Below are positions 42,757 through 50,953 of a stretch of DNA of 64,000 nt, piece by piece (the first letter of the stretch is position 1; every line of letters starts with the position of its first letter). This DNA comes from Promethearchaeota archaeon. Its GTDB lineage: Archaea > Asgardarchaeota > Lokiarchaeia > Sigyniarchaeales > Promethearchaeaceae. A program made the position numbers and the translations under genes. The notes beneath the pieces are model-generated. The model made no database searches and was not told the DNA's origin. It saw only the letters and a list, made by a program, of their open reading frames with translations. The stretch covers positions 124,001 to 188,000 of the forward strand of contig JAFGBS010000014.1 in the NCBI GenBank assembly GCA_016933055.1, read 5' to 3'.

Positions 42757-44514
42757 TAATTCTTTTATTAATTTCTGAACTTCGACTTCTTGTTGTTTGG
42801 GAGTTTTATCTAGTTTCTTTTTATGGTTCTTTGCCCATTTTGTTTCAATTCTTTCCCGATGTAACGTATTAAAAGCGCAAAACGGTATTTCTAATACATG
42901 GGATTCATCATCCGGATCAAGCACGCCATAATGAACTACACATCTCTGAACGCGCTCTATATCAAAATTATAGATATCTTGGAAATGCATGGATCCGATA
43001 AATAATAAACCATTTAGCAGCATATCTTTTGAGGTGCGTAATGAGGGATATACAAGCAGTTTAAACACATTAATGTAAAATTTATCATCTAGGATTTTCC
43101 TCCATTCAAGATCATAAATGTATTTGAGAGTACCGGCAATAAAATACGCTTTCATCATATTACGGTAGGCGATATCCGTAAGGTTATCTGTTAGATCACC
43201 AAGGGCATCAATTAGTTTTTTCATACCGAATTTTCCAGCAAATTCCTCGATGCTACTAAATAATCCCGATTGGGTGGGTTTGGGAATTTCACATTTTTGT
43301 ACCATATCCCATACTTCCCCAGCCCATGTCAGCATCCCTTCTACATCAAGATATTCATGCAAGGGTTTCCAACCGCCCTCAGGCTGAATTTGAACTACGG
43401 TAGCAAATCCACAACTATCATGAGCGGTTATTGCCCATCCGGGATTATCTGAAAACCAAGAAAGAAGTTGTGTGAGTTTATTGCTTGCGCCTAAGGGATA
43501 AAAATCTTTAGGACTAAGACTACCTTTGGTGATTCGTTCAATTTCTTGAGTTAGATCACTGTTTGTATAGCGAAGTCGTCGAAGATCTTCCATTGTTACC
43601 CTTCCACATAAAGAAACGGGTTGGAATACTATTCCACATACTACATCATTATTTTCTCGTGCAAATTGTAAAACATTTTCTACTTCATGGTCATTTTCTC
43701 CTTTACATACAGTCATAACCAATTGTACTCCCGTAATACCTACCTCTCGGCAATTTTCAATCACTTTACGTTTTACTTTGCTGAGATCAACTCCTCTGAT
43801 GGATTTATACGTTTCTGGTTCAATTCCATCAAATGACAAATATAAGGCTAAATCTGGATAAGCATTTTTTAACTCCTTACAAAATTCAATGGATTGCGCC
43901 ATTTTGACTCCATTTGTATTCAATAAAATGTGTTGGAAGGATAATTCAGCGGCTTTTTTTATAATTTTCACTATATCGGGATGAAGAGTCGGTTCTCCTC
44001 CTGAGAATTGTGCAACGGGAGCAAAATAGGGACGTTGTTTTACGAAGTGTTCCATGATGCGAACAGTTTCTTCATAAGAATATTCAACAATATGACCAGC
44101 CGCATTGGCATTGGCATAGCAGATCGGACAGTTGAGATTACAGCGATTGGTAACATCCAATATCATTAGATTAGCTGCAGATTTGTGTTGAGAGCATAAA
44201 CCACAATTATTAGGACACTCGTTTACAAACGGTTGTAATTCAATATTTTGGGGAGCAGTATCCATACGGGAATGAAGAACTTCGTTTACAAGTGAATGTT
44301 TCCATTTATACAGTTCCGGGTCTTTGGATAGAATATCCTCGAAATCTCCATGTTCTTCACAAGTTTTTCGCATTAGAACTAGATTACCGTCTTCAACGAT
44401 TCGAGCTTTGATATTTTTTTGGCATTCTGGGCAAATAGAAAGTGTGTGTCGGAGAAGAATTTCTGTCAATCTGTTTATGCTCCTTTTACTGAGTGTTGAA
44501 TATAATTTTATCAC
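42751..44514 (-). CDS. tes: tetraether lipid synthase (Tes)-like radical SAM enzyme
   Basis: The 587-residue protein has the four-site cysteine pattern of tetraether synthase (MJ0619/MA1486 family). The N-terminal rubredoxin-like site uses CPEC (28-31) and C52. The cluster loop C100-PNN-C104-GL-C107-SQH110 is next. The radical SAM motif is CNLNCPICYA (C125, C129, C132), followed by QFSGGEPTLHPD. A C-terminal PFCAFNTLHRE site probably supplies the auxiliary cluster. Tes joins two archaeol phytanyl tails through a C-C bond to form tetraether (GDGT) membrane lipids, so the organism should make GDGT. It begins at GTG 44512-44514 (MIKLYSTL). It overlaps the two-domain winged-helix regulator by 6 bases at the tail. 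Confidence 0.9.
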   Translation of the reverse strand: MIKLYSTLSKRSINRLTEILLRHTLSICPECQKNIKARIVEDGNLVLMRKTCEEHGDFEDILSKDPELYKWKHSLVNEVLHSRMDTAPQNIELQPFVNECPNNCGLCSQHKSAANLMILDVTNRCNLNCPICYANANAAGHIVEYSYEETVRIMEHFVKQRPYFAPVAQFSGGEPTLHPDIVKIIKKAAELSFQHILLNTNGVKMAQSIEFCKELKNAYPDLALYLSFDGIEPETYKSIRGVDLSKVKRKVIENCREVGITGVQLVMTVCKGENDHEVENVLQFARENNDVVCGIVFQPVSLCGRVTMEDLRRLRYTNSDLTQEIERITKGSLSPKDFYPLGASNKLTQLLSWFSDNPGWAITAHDSCGFATVVQIQPEGGWKPLHEYLDVEGMLTWAGEVWDMVQKCEIPKPTQSGLFSSIEEFAGKFGMKKLIDALGDLTDNLTDIAYRNMMKAYFIAGTLKYIYDLEWRKILDDKFYINVFKLLVYPSLRTSKDMLLNGLLFIGSMHFQDIYNFDIERVQRCVVHYGVLDPDDESHVLEIPFCAFNTLHRERIETKWAKNHKKKLDKTPKQQEVEVQKLIKELS

Positions 44515-44656
44515 TATTAAAAAATTTAGTCTTTATCTAATTTATATCGCATAATTGTGTCTATTTGAATAGCTTTTCCATATTCAAAGTTGTATAATCT
44601 TAATGTTTTTGTACTGTGTAACTATCAAAGAAATAATCTCGCAATTGGTACATATT

Positions 44657-45322
44657 ATGACAATACCACGATATCTCGATCGAAACACGGAACTAGTTAG
44701 AAAACGACTCATTGAGCAAGTTAAAATTTCACTGGATAAGGGGAATAAGTTTATAGAAAAAGAAATGTCCTCCAATCTGTTTGTGCTTGTAAAACCCATC
44801 ATTAAGTTTTTCTATAATGAAGTGAAACGTAAAGACATGGAATCGGGGAGTTACAAGCAAATCGATTTATCCATCAAAGCTGCAAAAGATGTAATACTAG
44901 AACAAATATCATTGGAGATGGCAATTGAACGGTATTTTCAGCAGTATTTAAAATCAGATCAAACTTACCAAACTTTAAAGAAACATCATAAAAATTATCC
45001 CAAATTAGTGAACAACACAAAAGATGTGTTCAGAGAGCAAGTGAGACCACTAATTGATCTCCTTCAAAATGATTCGGAAAATATTACGACATATGAAAAT
45101 TTAGCTAAAGAGACTTTTAAATCAAAAGAGAAAACCTTGAATGCCTTAACAGGACAGTTTGAATTTATGGAACAAGGCTTAAAATGGATTAAGGAGGATT
45201 TAACAATAATCAATCTTCCTATGGGCAGAGACATTTTGTATAAAATTCTATTACAAGGTTATCAGGAAACCGTTAACGAATTAGTTTCAGAAACCGAGGC
45301 GATGTATGATGCCTTATATTAA
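44657..45322 (+). CDS. all-helical protein of unknown function
   Basis: The 221-residue protein is almost entirely helical, without Cys clusters or catalytic motifs. Long amphipathic helices are punctuated by basic segments (LVRKRLIEQVKISLDK), acidic residues and a FMEQGLKWIKEDL segment. The frame continues upstream to 44603, but the Met at 44657 (MTIPRYLDRN) begins a better helix. The last 17 bases overlap the DUF2085 gene (ATG inside its final codons), so the two are translationally coupled and likely work together. It may be a soluble partner of that membrane protein. Confidence 0.6.
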   Translation: MTIPRYLDRNTELVRKRLIEQVKISLDKGNKFIEKEMSSNLFVLVKPIIKFFYNEVKRKDMESGSYKQIDLSIKAAKDVILEQISLEMAIERYFQQYLKSDQTYQTLKKHHKNYPKLVNNTKDVFREQVRPLIDLLQNDSENITTYENLAKETFKSKEKTLNALTGQFEFMEQGLKWIKEDLTIINLPMGRDILYKILLQGYQETVNELVSETEAMYDALY

Positions 45323-46493
45323 CTCAGAATTCGAAGAAGATTTCATATCTGATGAAGAACTTGAAGATGATAGCGAAGCTCTCATTCAGTCTCGAATTAA
45401 GTATCAAATTAGTACTCTGGTTAAAGTAAAGCGGATTATATTTTGGATATTATACATTATTGTATTTTATTTCTTCGCATCTCGGAATTCTGGATACCTT
45501 TCTTTTCTCGAATCAGGAATTGATCGAATTTCTGGTGTAAAATTTCTCACTGGATTTTTAGTACTGATTCTCTGTGCAAATATCGCAGGACCTATCGCGG
45601 GAGGAATTGGAGCTCTATTGGGAGATCTTACGTATCAATTAGTAACTACTAAGACCATACGGATGGAATTTTTACTAATAGCAATTCTTATGGGAGTAAC
45701 AGCAGGAGTATTTCGGTTTGATAAAGAAAAAACTCTAAAGAAAATGAAAGTAATGCACTTGTTTTATAGTCTAGTAGGAGCCATTATATTTTCTTTGGGA
45801 GTTTTGTTTCTTATTGCATGGGTTCGTAATCCAGGACTGAATTGGAGTTCTGAGCTCGGTTCAGCATTACAATTTAATTATTTTCAGTTCTTCTTATCCG
45901 AAATAACGTCTTTTTTATTTTTAGCACCCATAATCATAGCTATTTTGGATCGGGTGTTACGTTGGGCTTCAAATGATAAGGGGATTGCCTATAAATTCTT
46001 TTTTACCCACCATTATGAGGAACAAGCAGATCATACAATCCCCATAGACATCGGTGGATACCAATTTTTTGTATGCTCACGCTGTTCAGGAACGGTGTCT
46101 GGTATCTTATTGATGTTTTTTATCGATTCTGTATTATTTGAATATAATAATGGTGTTGAGATTATCAATCCGACCATTGCATTCATCCTATCCATTGTTT
46201 TTACTATCCCGGCCCTTTCCGATTGGGGAACTCAAAAACTGCTTCTGCGGGAGAGTAACGATACAATTCGCTTACTAACGGGAGTATTTCTAGGGGCAGC
46301 GATCCATTTATTAGTATTAGCAGTAGACCAATATGTTATTGGAGTTATTATTGTGCTTGTTGCGTATTTCGGAGCATTTTTTACCATGTTTGCATTGGGT
46401 AATCGCAAATTGCGTCGCTTTATCCAAAAACGCATAAATAAAACAGTGAGTGAAAATGAAATGGATAAAAATACGAAGGAATCGAAAGATTAA
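45306..46493 (+). CDS. DUF2085-family membrane protein
   Basis: The 395-residue protein has about nine hydrophobic helices and a central signature FFVCSRCSGTVSGILL with two Cys, preceded by FFTHHYEEQADHTIP. This Cys/His combination is the DUF2085 (COG3815) hallmark, a predicted metal- or heme-handling membrane family of unknown function. The N-terminal 40 residues are acidic and soluble; residues 40-165 hold four helices with a glycine-rich AGPIAGGIGALLGDL segment. ATG 45306 (or 45309) overlaps the end of the helical partner gene. The C-terminal tail is hydrophilic. The methyltransferase gene behind it starts inside its end, so all three form one operon. Confidence 0.8.
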   Translation: MMPYINSEFEEDFISDEELEDDSEALIQSRIKYQISTLVKVKRIIFWILYIIVFYFFASRNSGYLSFLESGIDRISGVKFLTGFLVLILCANIAGPIAGGIGALLGDLTYQLVTTKTIRMEFLLIAILMGVTAGVFRFDKEKTLKKMKVMHLFYSLVGAIIFSLGVLFLIAWVRNPGLNWSSELGSALQFNYFQFFLSEITSFLFLAPIIIAILDRVLRWASNDKGIAYKFFFTHHYEEQADHTIPIDIGGYQFFVCSRCSGTVSGILLMFFIDSVLFEYNNGVEIINPTIAFILSIVFTIPALSDWGTQKLLLRESNDTIRLLTGVFLGAAIHLLVLAVDQYVIGVIIVLVAYFGAFFTMFALGNRKLRRFIQKRINKTVSENEMDKNTKESKD

Positions 46494-47040
46494 CCAATAT
46501 GGGAGTTCCCGAAAAATATTTTCACAATTATTATTACCCTACAATCCAACTCCTGAAGATTTGATACGAACAGTCTTGCATGAATTAACGGTCAAGAAAG
46601 GACAAGTTTTATACGATTTAGGTTGCGGTGATGGTCGAGTCTTACGAATAGCAGCAGAAGAGTTTGGATTACATGCAGTGGGATATGAAATCGATACTAC
46701 ACGAATCCAAGTATGTCGAGAAACGCTTAGAAGTCTTCCTCTCAAGATTCAAAAAAAAATTCGGATATTTGAACAAGATTTATTTACGGCTGACCTAAAC
46801 AAGGCGGATTTAGTGTACATTTATGGATTACCAGACGTATTTCCCTATCTCGTCCATGTTATCCAAACTTGCCAACCAGATACCATACTTATACTTGTTT
46901 TATATGAACCAGGTGAAACTGTGAAGAGAGAGATGGGAATTGTGATTGAGAGAAAAATATCTATTCGAAATGCTAGTTGGTTCGCATATATTGCTAAAAA
47001 AATGGAGAAAGAAAACAGTGGCGCCGCGACCGGGATTTGA
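46456..47040 (+). CDS. class I SAM-dependent methyltransferase
   Basis: The 194-residue protein has the Rossmann-fold SAM site: motif I YDLGCGDGRVL (near residue 54), acidic loop GYEIDTTR (near 79) and DLVYIYGLP as the motif IV-like strand. The layout fits the short archaeal methyltransferases of the DUF/lysine-type group that begin with a PTPEDLIRTVLHE helix. Substrate is unknown. The start overlaps DUF2085: GTG 46450 or ATG 46456. The last 22 bases run antisense over the 3' end of tRNA-Asp, so its C-terminus is encoded on tRNA DNA. The final ~10 residues (NSGAATGI) probably carry no function. Confidence 0.82.
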   Translation: MKWIKIRRNRKINQYGSSRKIFSQLLLPYNPTPEDLIRTVLHELTVKKGQVLYDLGCGDGRVLRIAAEEFGLHAVGYEIDTTRIQVCRETLRSLPLKIQKKIRIFEQDLFTADLNKADLVYIYGLPDVFPYLVHVIQTCQPDTILILVLYEPGETVKREMGIVIERKISIRNASWFAYIAKKMEKENSGAATGI

Positions 47041-47127
47041 ACCCGGGTCCAAGGAGATCTGCAAGATCGTCGAGAACTCTCAATCTCATGACAGTCCTCG
47101 ATGCTCACCGAACTACACTATCGCGGC
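47019..47127 (-). tRNA. tRNA-Asp(GTC) with 32-nt intron, CCA encoded
   Basis: The minus strand begins GCCGCGA (47127-47121) pairing with TCGCGGC (47029-47023), a full acceptor stem; 47022 gives discriminator G and 47021-47019 encode CCA. The T arm is CCGGG-TTCAAAT-CCCGG. The anticodon loop starts CTGTCA, with anticodon GTC at 47092-47090 (Asp). An intron lies after position 37, at 47088-47057. It forms a textbook bulge-helix-bulge: helix GAGGA/TCCTT, bulge AT^C, central helix CTGT/GCAG, bulge CA^T, inner helix GAGAT/ATCTT. Archaeal splicing endonuclease would cut it. The 3' end overlaps the convergent methyltransferase frame by 22 bases. Confidence 0.97.
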
Positions 47128-47132
47128 AATAC

Positions 47133-47148
47133 AGATATTTAAAAAGTA
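47133..47148 (-). promoter_or_regulatory. TATA-like promoter of the tRNA-Asp gene
   Basis: Read on the minus strand, TTTTTAAATA (47145-47136) lies centred about 14-18 bases ahead of the mature tRNA 5' end. The AT-only stretch fits an archaeal TATA box, with a short leader removed by RNase P. Confidence 0.5.
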
Positions 47149-47313
47149 AATCAAAAAAATTGCTCGTAACTAATAAATTTTTCTTAACTTCAGTGCCTTT
47201 ATTATGACCATTCTATTCCAAACTTCAAGAGAGCTCTTCGGTACTTCCTCCTTTTTTTATAGTACTTGTATTTTCTGCGTTCAGTTCAAAATTACGACTA
47301 AGGAAAATTACAA

Positions 47314-49002
47314 TTAAAGATAGAATAAAGATGAACGACTATAATTTACTTCTAATGAATCTAATAATCGAAAATGCTCGAATAGACGGATTTTAAAATG
47401 ATTCCAACTCTTTAGAGATTGTTCAGTCCATAAAACTTCTGCAAGTGCACTCATTCTTGGGACACACATGTATTCAATATGGTCTGGAGTCTCAATGTAT
47501 TCGGTCCAAAGGTTCCCTTGAGCCCCCAAAATGTATTTAGCTTCTTCCGAATTTAATTCGGCCGGAATAGGTTCAAAACTATAGACTTTTGACAAAGGAA
47601 TATATCCTCCAATTGCTTTGGGCTCAGTGAGAGGATCACCTTGATAATAATCGAAATAACAATGCTCAGTGGGGGTCATTATTACCGTATGGTTTAATCT
47701 AACCGCAGCAATTGCTGCATCCCAGCTATTCCATGCCATAACTGTGGCATTTTCAGCCAATCCACCCTCGATTATTTCATTCCAACCTATGATTGAACGA
47801 TTATGAGCTTGTAAAAAGGTACTAATTTGTGAGATGAAATAACTTTGCAGTTCACTTTCATTTTGTAAGCTTTCATTCATAATTCTGGCTTGACATTTTG
47901 GACATAATTCCCAACGAGCTTTCGGACATTCATCCCCACCAATATGGATATATTTAGACGGAAATAACTCTATAACTTCCAATAAAACCGTTTCAAGAAA
48001 CTCAAAAACTTCGTCATTCCCTGCGCAGTAAACATCTTCATAAATCCCCCATTTTGTTGGAACACTATATGGACCACCCGTACAGGATAGCTCGGGATAC
48101 GCAGCTAGAACCGCCATACAGTGACCTGGCATTTCGATCTCGGGAATAATTGTTATATATCTTTTTTCAGCATATTCTAAAATGTCTCTTATCTCATCTT
48201 GCGTGTAATATCCACCGTAAATATTTCCATGTCCTTCCATACGATATGCTCCTATTTCGGTTAATTTGCTATAATTCTTTATTTCGACTCTCCAGCCTTG
48301 ATCATCCGTTAGATGCCAGTGAAATGTGTTATATTTATATAATGCTAACAGATCGAGGTATTTTTTAATGAAACTAACGGGGAAAAAATGCCTAGCTACA
48401 TCCAAATGCATTCCACGATATGAAAATCTGGGCTGGTCTCGAATCTGGAGACAAGGCAGTAATATCTTGTCCTCTTTTATCAATCCATTTAGTTTTCCGA
48501 TGGAGGGAGGAAATAGCTGTAAGAGTGTTTGAATACCATAGAATACTCCCTTAGGATTTTGAGCCGTAATCAAAATTATACTTTCATTGATAACCAAATT
48601 ATATCCCTCATTTCCCAACTTGTCTTCTGATAAATTTAATTCCAACTGGAGGGTTCCGTTCAAGAAAGTTGTAGGAATAGTTTTTATTTCGATTTCACGT
48701 CCCATGGAATATCGTAATTTCTCAGCCAAATAATCCCCTGTTTCTTTTAATTTTTCACTAGAATTATCAACTGAAATAAAAAATTCACTGGTTACCTCAA
48801 AGAAACCTGAATTTGTTATTACATGCAAGGGTCTGGGTATGATCGGGTATTCGAGACCATCATTCGCATTTTTATAGATTAGAAAACCTCCGATGAAACT
48901 AGAGATCACCCAAACTGCAATTATTGAAGCAATTATGCAACTATTTTTCCATTTCAAGCCCCGATTCACCATCTTGAAGCAATCAACTGTACCAATATGC
49001 AC
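47314..49002 (-). CDS. GH20 beta-N-acetylhexosaminidase, membrane-anchored
   Basis: The 562-residue protein starts with a basic N-terminus and one hydrophobic anchor (IIASIIAVWVISSFIGGFLIY, near 24-44), then a hexosaminidase domain 2-like segment (PRPLHVI at ~57) and a GH20 TIM barrel. The barrel motifs are RGMHLDVARHFF, FHWHLTDDQGW, EMPGHCMA and the catalytic Asp-Glu pair in HIGGDECPK. It removes terminal GlcNAc or GalNAc from glycans, probably outside the cell since it is anchored. A Cys-rich CPKAR/CPKC stretch after the active site is unusual. Start at GTG/ATG 49002; Met11 (MVNRGLK) is an alternative. No other glycan gene touches it, but a DUF4091 protein and sugar kinases lie within 10 kb. 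Confidence 0.9.
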   Translation of the reverse strand: MHIGTVDCFKMVNRGLKWKNSCIIASIIAVWVISSFIGGFLIYKNANDGLEYPIIPRPLHVITNSGFFEVTSEFFISVDNSSEKLKETGDYLAEKLRYSMGREIEIKTIPTTFLNGTLQLELNLSEDKLGNEGYNLVINESIILITAQNPKGVFYGIQTLLQLFPPSIGKLNGLIKEDKILLPCLQIRDQPRFSYRGMHLDVARHFFPVSFIKKYLDLLALYKYNTFHWHLTDDQGWRVEIKNYSKLTEIGAYRMEGHGNIYGGYYTQDEIRDILEYAEKRYITIIPEIEMPGHCMAVLAAYPELSCTGGPYSVPTKWGIYEDVYCAGNDEVFEFLETVLLEVIELFPSKYIHIGGDECPKARWELCPKCQARIMNESLQNESELQSYFISQISTFLQAHNRSIIGWNEIIEGGLAENATVMAWNSWDAAIAAVRLNHTVIMTPTEHCYFDYYQGDPLTEPKAIGGYIPLSKVYSFEPIPAELNSEEAKYILGAQGNLWTEYIETPDHIEYMCVPRMSALAEVLWTEQSLKSWNHFKIRLFEHFRLLDSLEVNYSRSSLFYL

Positions 49003-49170
49003 TTAAACATGAATGATGTGCTATTTTAATTTGAAGATTTATTTCATTCATCGAATTTCATTTTTTCCGTCTTATATGACGTTTTTCATGATTTTTTCTA
49101 TAATCTAAAATCACAATTTTTTTTACATAATTAGTTAAATAATTATCAACCCCTTAACTTAATTTAACGG

Positions 49171-49989
49171 GTGAGTGAGAAAACAATGGAAAAACAATTT
49201 TTAGAACAATCTAGAATTAGTGATAAATATCTGAAGAAGTTCAATCTCGTGATGTTTTTTTTGCACTTCGTTCAAGCATTGACCATGCTTTTACTCGGAC
49301 TCTTCGTAGCACAGATAAGAGATTTTGAATTGCCCATTACAACGACCTATCTACAATTCATTCCAGGACCAGACATTTTAGTACCGAACTATCAAACTAT
49401 TGGATCAATTCCTATAGGACCAATTGTATCTTCTTTCTTGTTCCTATCAGCATTGGCACACTTCTTGATAGCAGTCCCCTTCAACAAATTCTACAATAAA
49501 TCTTTAGATAAACATGTGAACTATTTCCGATGGTTTGAATACGCTTTAAGTTCTTCAGTAATGATCGTACTGATTGCGATGTTCTTTGGTGTTTATGATC
49601 TATCAAGCTTGGTTCTGATTTTTGGCGCAAATGCAACAATGAACTTGCTGGGATTAATGATGGAGATTCATAATCAAACAACCAAGAAGACCAGTTGGAT
49701 TGCGTTCAACATCGGTTGGGTAGTTGGATTACTTCCATGGGCAGTAATAATACTTTATCTACTTGGAAATAATGTATCCTTTAGTCAAGTCCCCTGGTTT
49801 GTATGGGCTATCTTTTTCAGCTACGGTGTCTTGTTCTTTACATTCCCGATCAATATGTTCTTACAATATAAGAAAGTAGGAAAGTTTCAAGATTACCGTT
49901 TTGGAGAAAGAGGTTATATCATCCTATCACTCGTTGCAAAAACCCTTCTAGCATGGTTAGTTTTTGCTGGAGTTTTACAACCTTCTTAA
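49171..49989 (+). CDS. heR: heliorhodopsin
   Basis: The 272-residue, seven-helix protein matches heliorhodopsins: RWFEYALSSSV in helix 3 and SLVAKTLLAW in helix 7. Glu123 would be the Schiff-base counterion and Lys257 the retinal-binding lysine; their distance of 134 residues is identical to that of E107 and K241 in the founding member. The long hydrophilic B-C loop (about 50-82) is also typical. Heliorhodopsins bind retinal with the N-terminus inside, opposite to type-1 rhodopsins, and lack ion pumping; they may act as sensors or regulators. No carotenoid or retinal synthesis gene is in the window. Start is GTG 49171 or ATG 49186. Confidence 0.95.
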   Translation: MSEKTMEKQFLEQSRISDKYLKKFNLVMFFLHFVQALTMLLLGLFVAQIRDFELPITTTYLQFIPGPDILVPNYQTIGSIPIGPIVSSFLFLSALAHFLIAVPFNKFYNKSLDKHVNYFRWFEYALSSSVMIVLIAMFFGVYDLSSLVLIFGANATMNLLGLMMEIHNQTTKKTSWIAFNIGWVVGLLPWAVIILYLLGNNVSFSQVPWFVWAIFFSYGVLFFTFPINMFLQYKKVGKFQDYRFGERGYIILSLVAKTLLAWLVFAGVLQPS

Positions 49990-50007
49990 ACCAATTTTTT
50001 TTTATTT

Positions 50008-50838
50008 TTAATTTTTTTGAGAAATATTTCGGTTTGATTTTATCTTGCGTGAGCTAAGAAGATATTTCGAAAACATATTATATTGGTGGCGATTCTTAGA
50101 TTTAAGTGCCCAGATTGCGTCTACGGGGCATAGATTTACACATCCATTACAACCAACACAGATTCTTTCACGTATGACTGGATATCCTTTTTCATTAAGC
50201 GTGATTGCACCCGATGGACAAATTACTTCGGCACATATTCTGCATTTTGTGCATTTTTTCCTATTTATTTGCTTAAATCCCGCTGTTAACGCCATCTGCC
50301 AGCGAAATGAAAGTAAAGCGGTCCAAACAGAGAGAAGATAATTCTGTTTAGGAATTTCTTCAATTTTGTATTCCAAGTTATGAAAAATCTTATGCACAAA
50401 TTCATAGGACCGATTTTTGTCATATTCTGATATAGTATAATTTGGTATGATTCTTCGCTTATTCGGCATCCAAGCTCGTATATTCGTAGTAACTGATACA
50501 GAAAACGCTCCTAAACTTGGACCTGCTGTTCTTGCAATAGATTTATACAGATTCCAATGGGTATTTCCTTTTTGTCCCCCAGTAGTGGAAAACACAAAGA
50601 ATGGCTTTCTCTGAAAATCTAATTTTTTTAAAATGGTTGTTACCATTCGTGGAGCCCGATAGGAATATACCGGGGCACCAATTCCAAATAAATCATATGT
50701 ATTTAAATCAATTTGAGAATTATGCTTAATACGAATAAGATCTGAAGTATGACCGATTTCGTTTAGATTTTCCCTTAAAATGTTAGCCAATTGTGCTGTA
50801 GTTCCAGTACCAGAGAAAAAAACTAAACAAACTTTCAT
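50008..50838 (-). CDS. flavodoxin-ferredoxin fusion protein (EFR1 family)
   Basis: The 276-residue protein starts with a flavodoxin-like strand and FMN phosphate loop (VFFSGTGTTAQL, residues 7-18) and continues through GIGAPVYSYRAP and VFSTTGGQKG as the other FMN loops. Residues ~193-240 hold two [4Fe-4S] ferredoxin motifs: CTKCRICAEVICP, in which the last spacing is one residue longer than the usual CxxCxxCxxxCP, and CVGCNGCVNLCP. This fusion is known as EFR1 or flavodoxin-ferredoxin and likely moves electrons between a flavin and an iron-sulfur partner in the cytoplasm. ATG 50836-50838 starts the first strand. The 3' end lies near the heliorhodopsin gene but convergent, with an 18-base gap. 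Confidence 0.9.
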   Translation of the reverse strand: MKVCLVFFSGTGTTAQLANILRENLNEIGHTSDLIRIKHNSQIDLNTYDLFGIGAPVYSYRAPRMVTTILKKLDFQRKPFFVFSTTGGQKGNTHWNLYKSIARTAGPSLGAFSVSVTTNIRAWMPNKRRIIPNYTISEYDKNRSYEFVHKIFHNLEYKIEEIPKQNYLLSVWTALLSFRWQMALTAGFKQINRKKCTKCRICAEVICPSGAITLNEKGYPVIRERICVGCNGCVNLCPVDAIWALKSKNRHQYNMFSKYLLSSRKIKSNRNISQKN

Positions 50839-50953
50839 ACTTTTAGAAAACCACTACACTTCAAAAATCTACCAGTACGATAATTTAACTTTTTATTCAA
50901 TCGCAATGAATTTGAATTTAAAAGCGATTCGTCAATTGATTATATGAGTTTGA

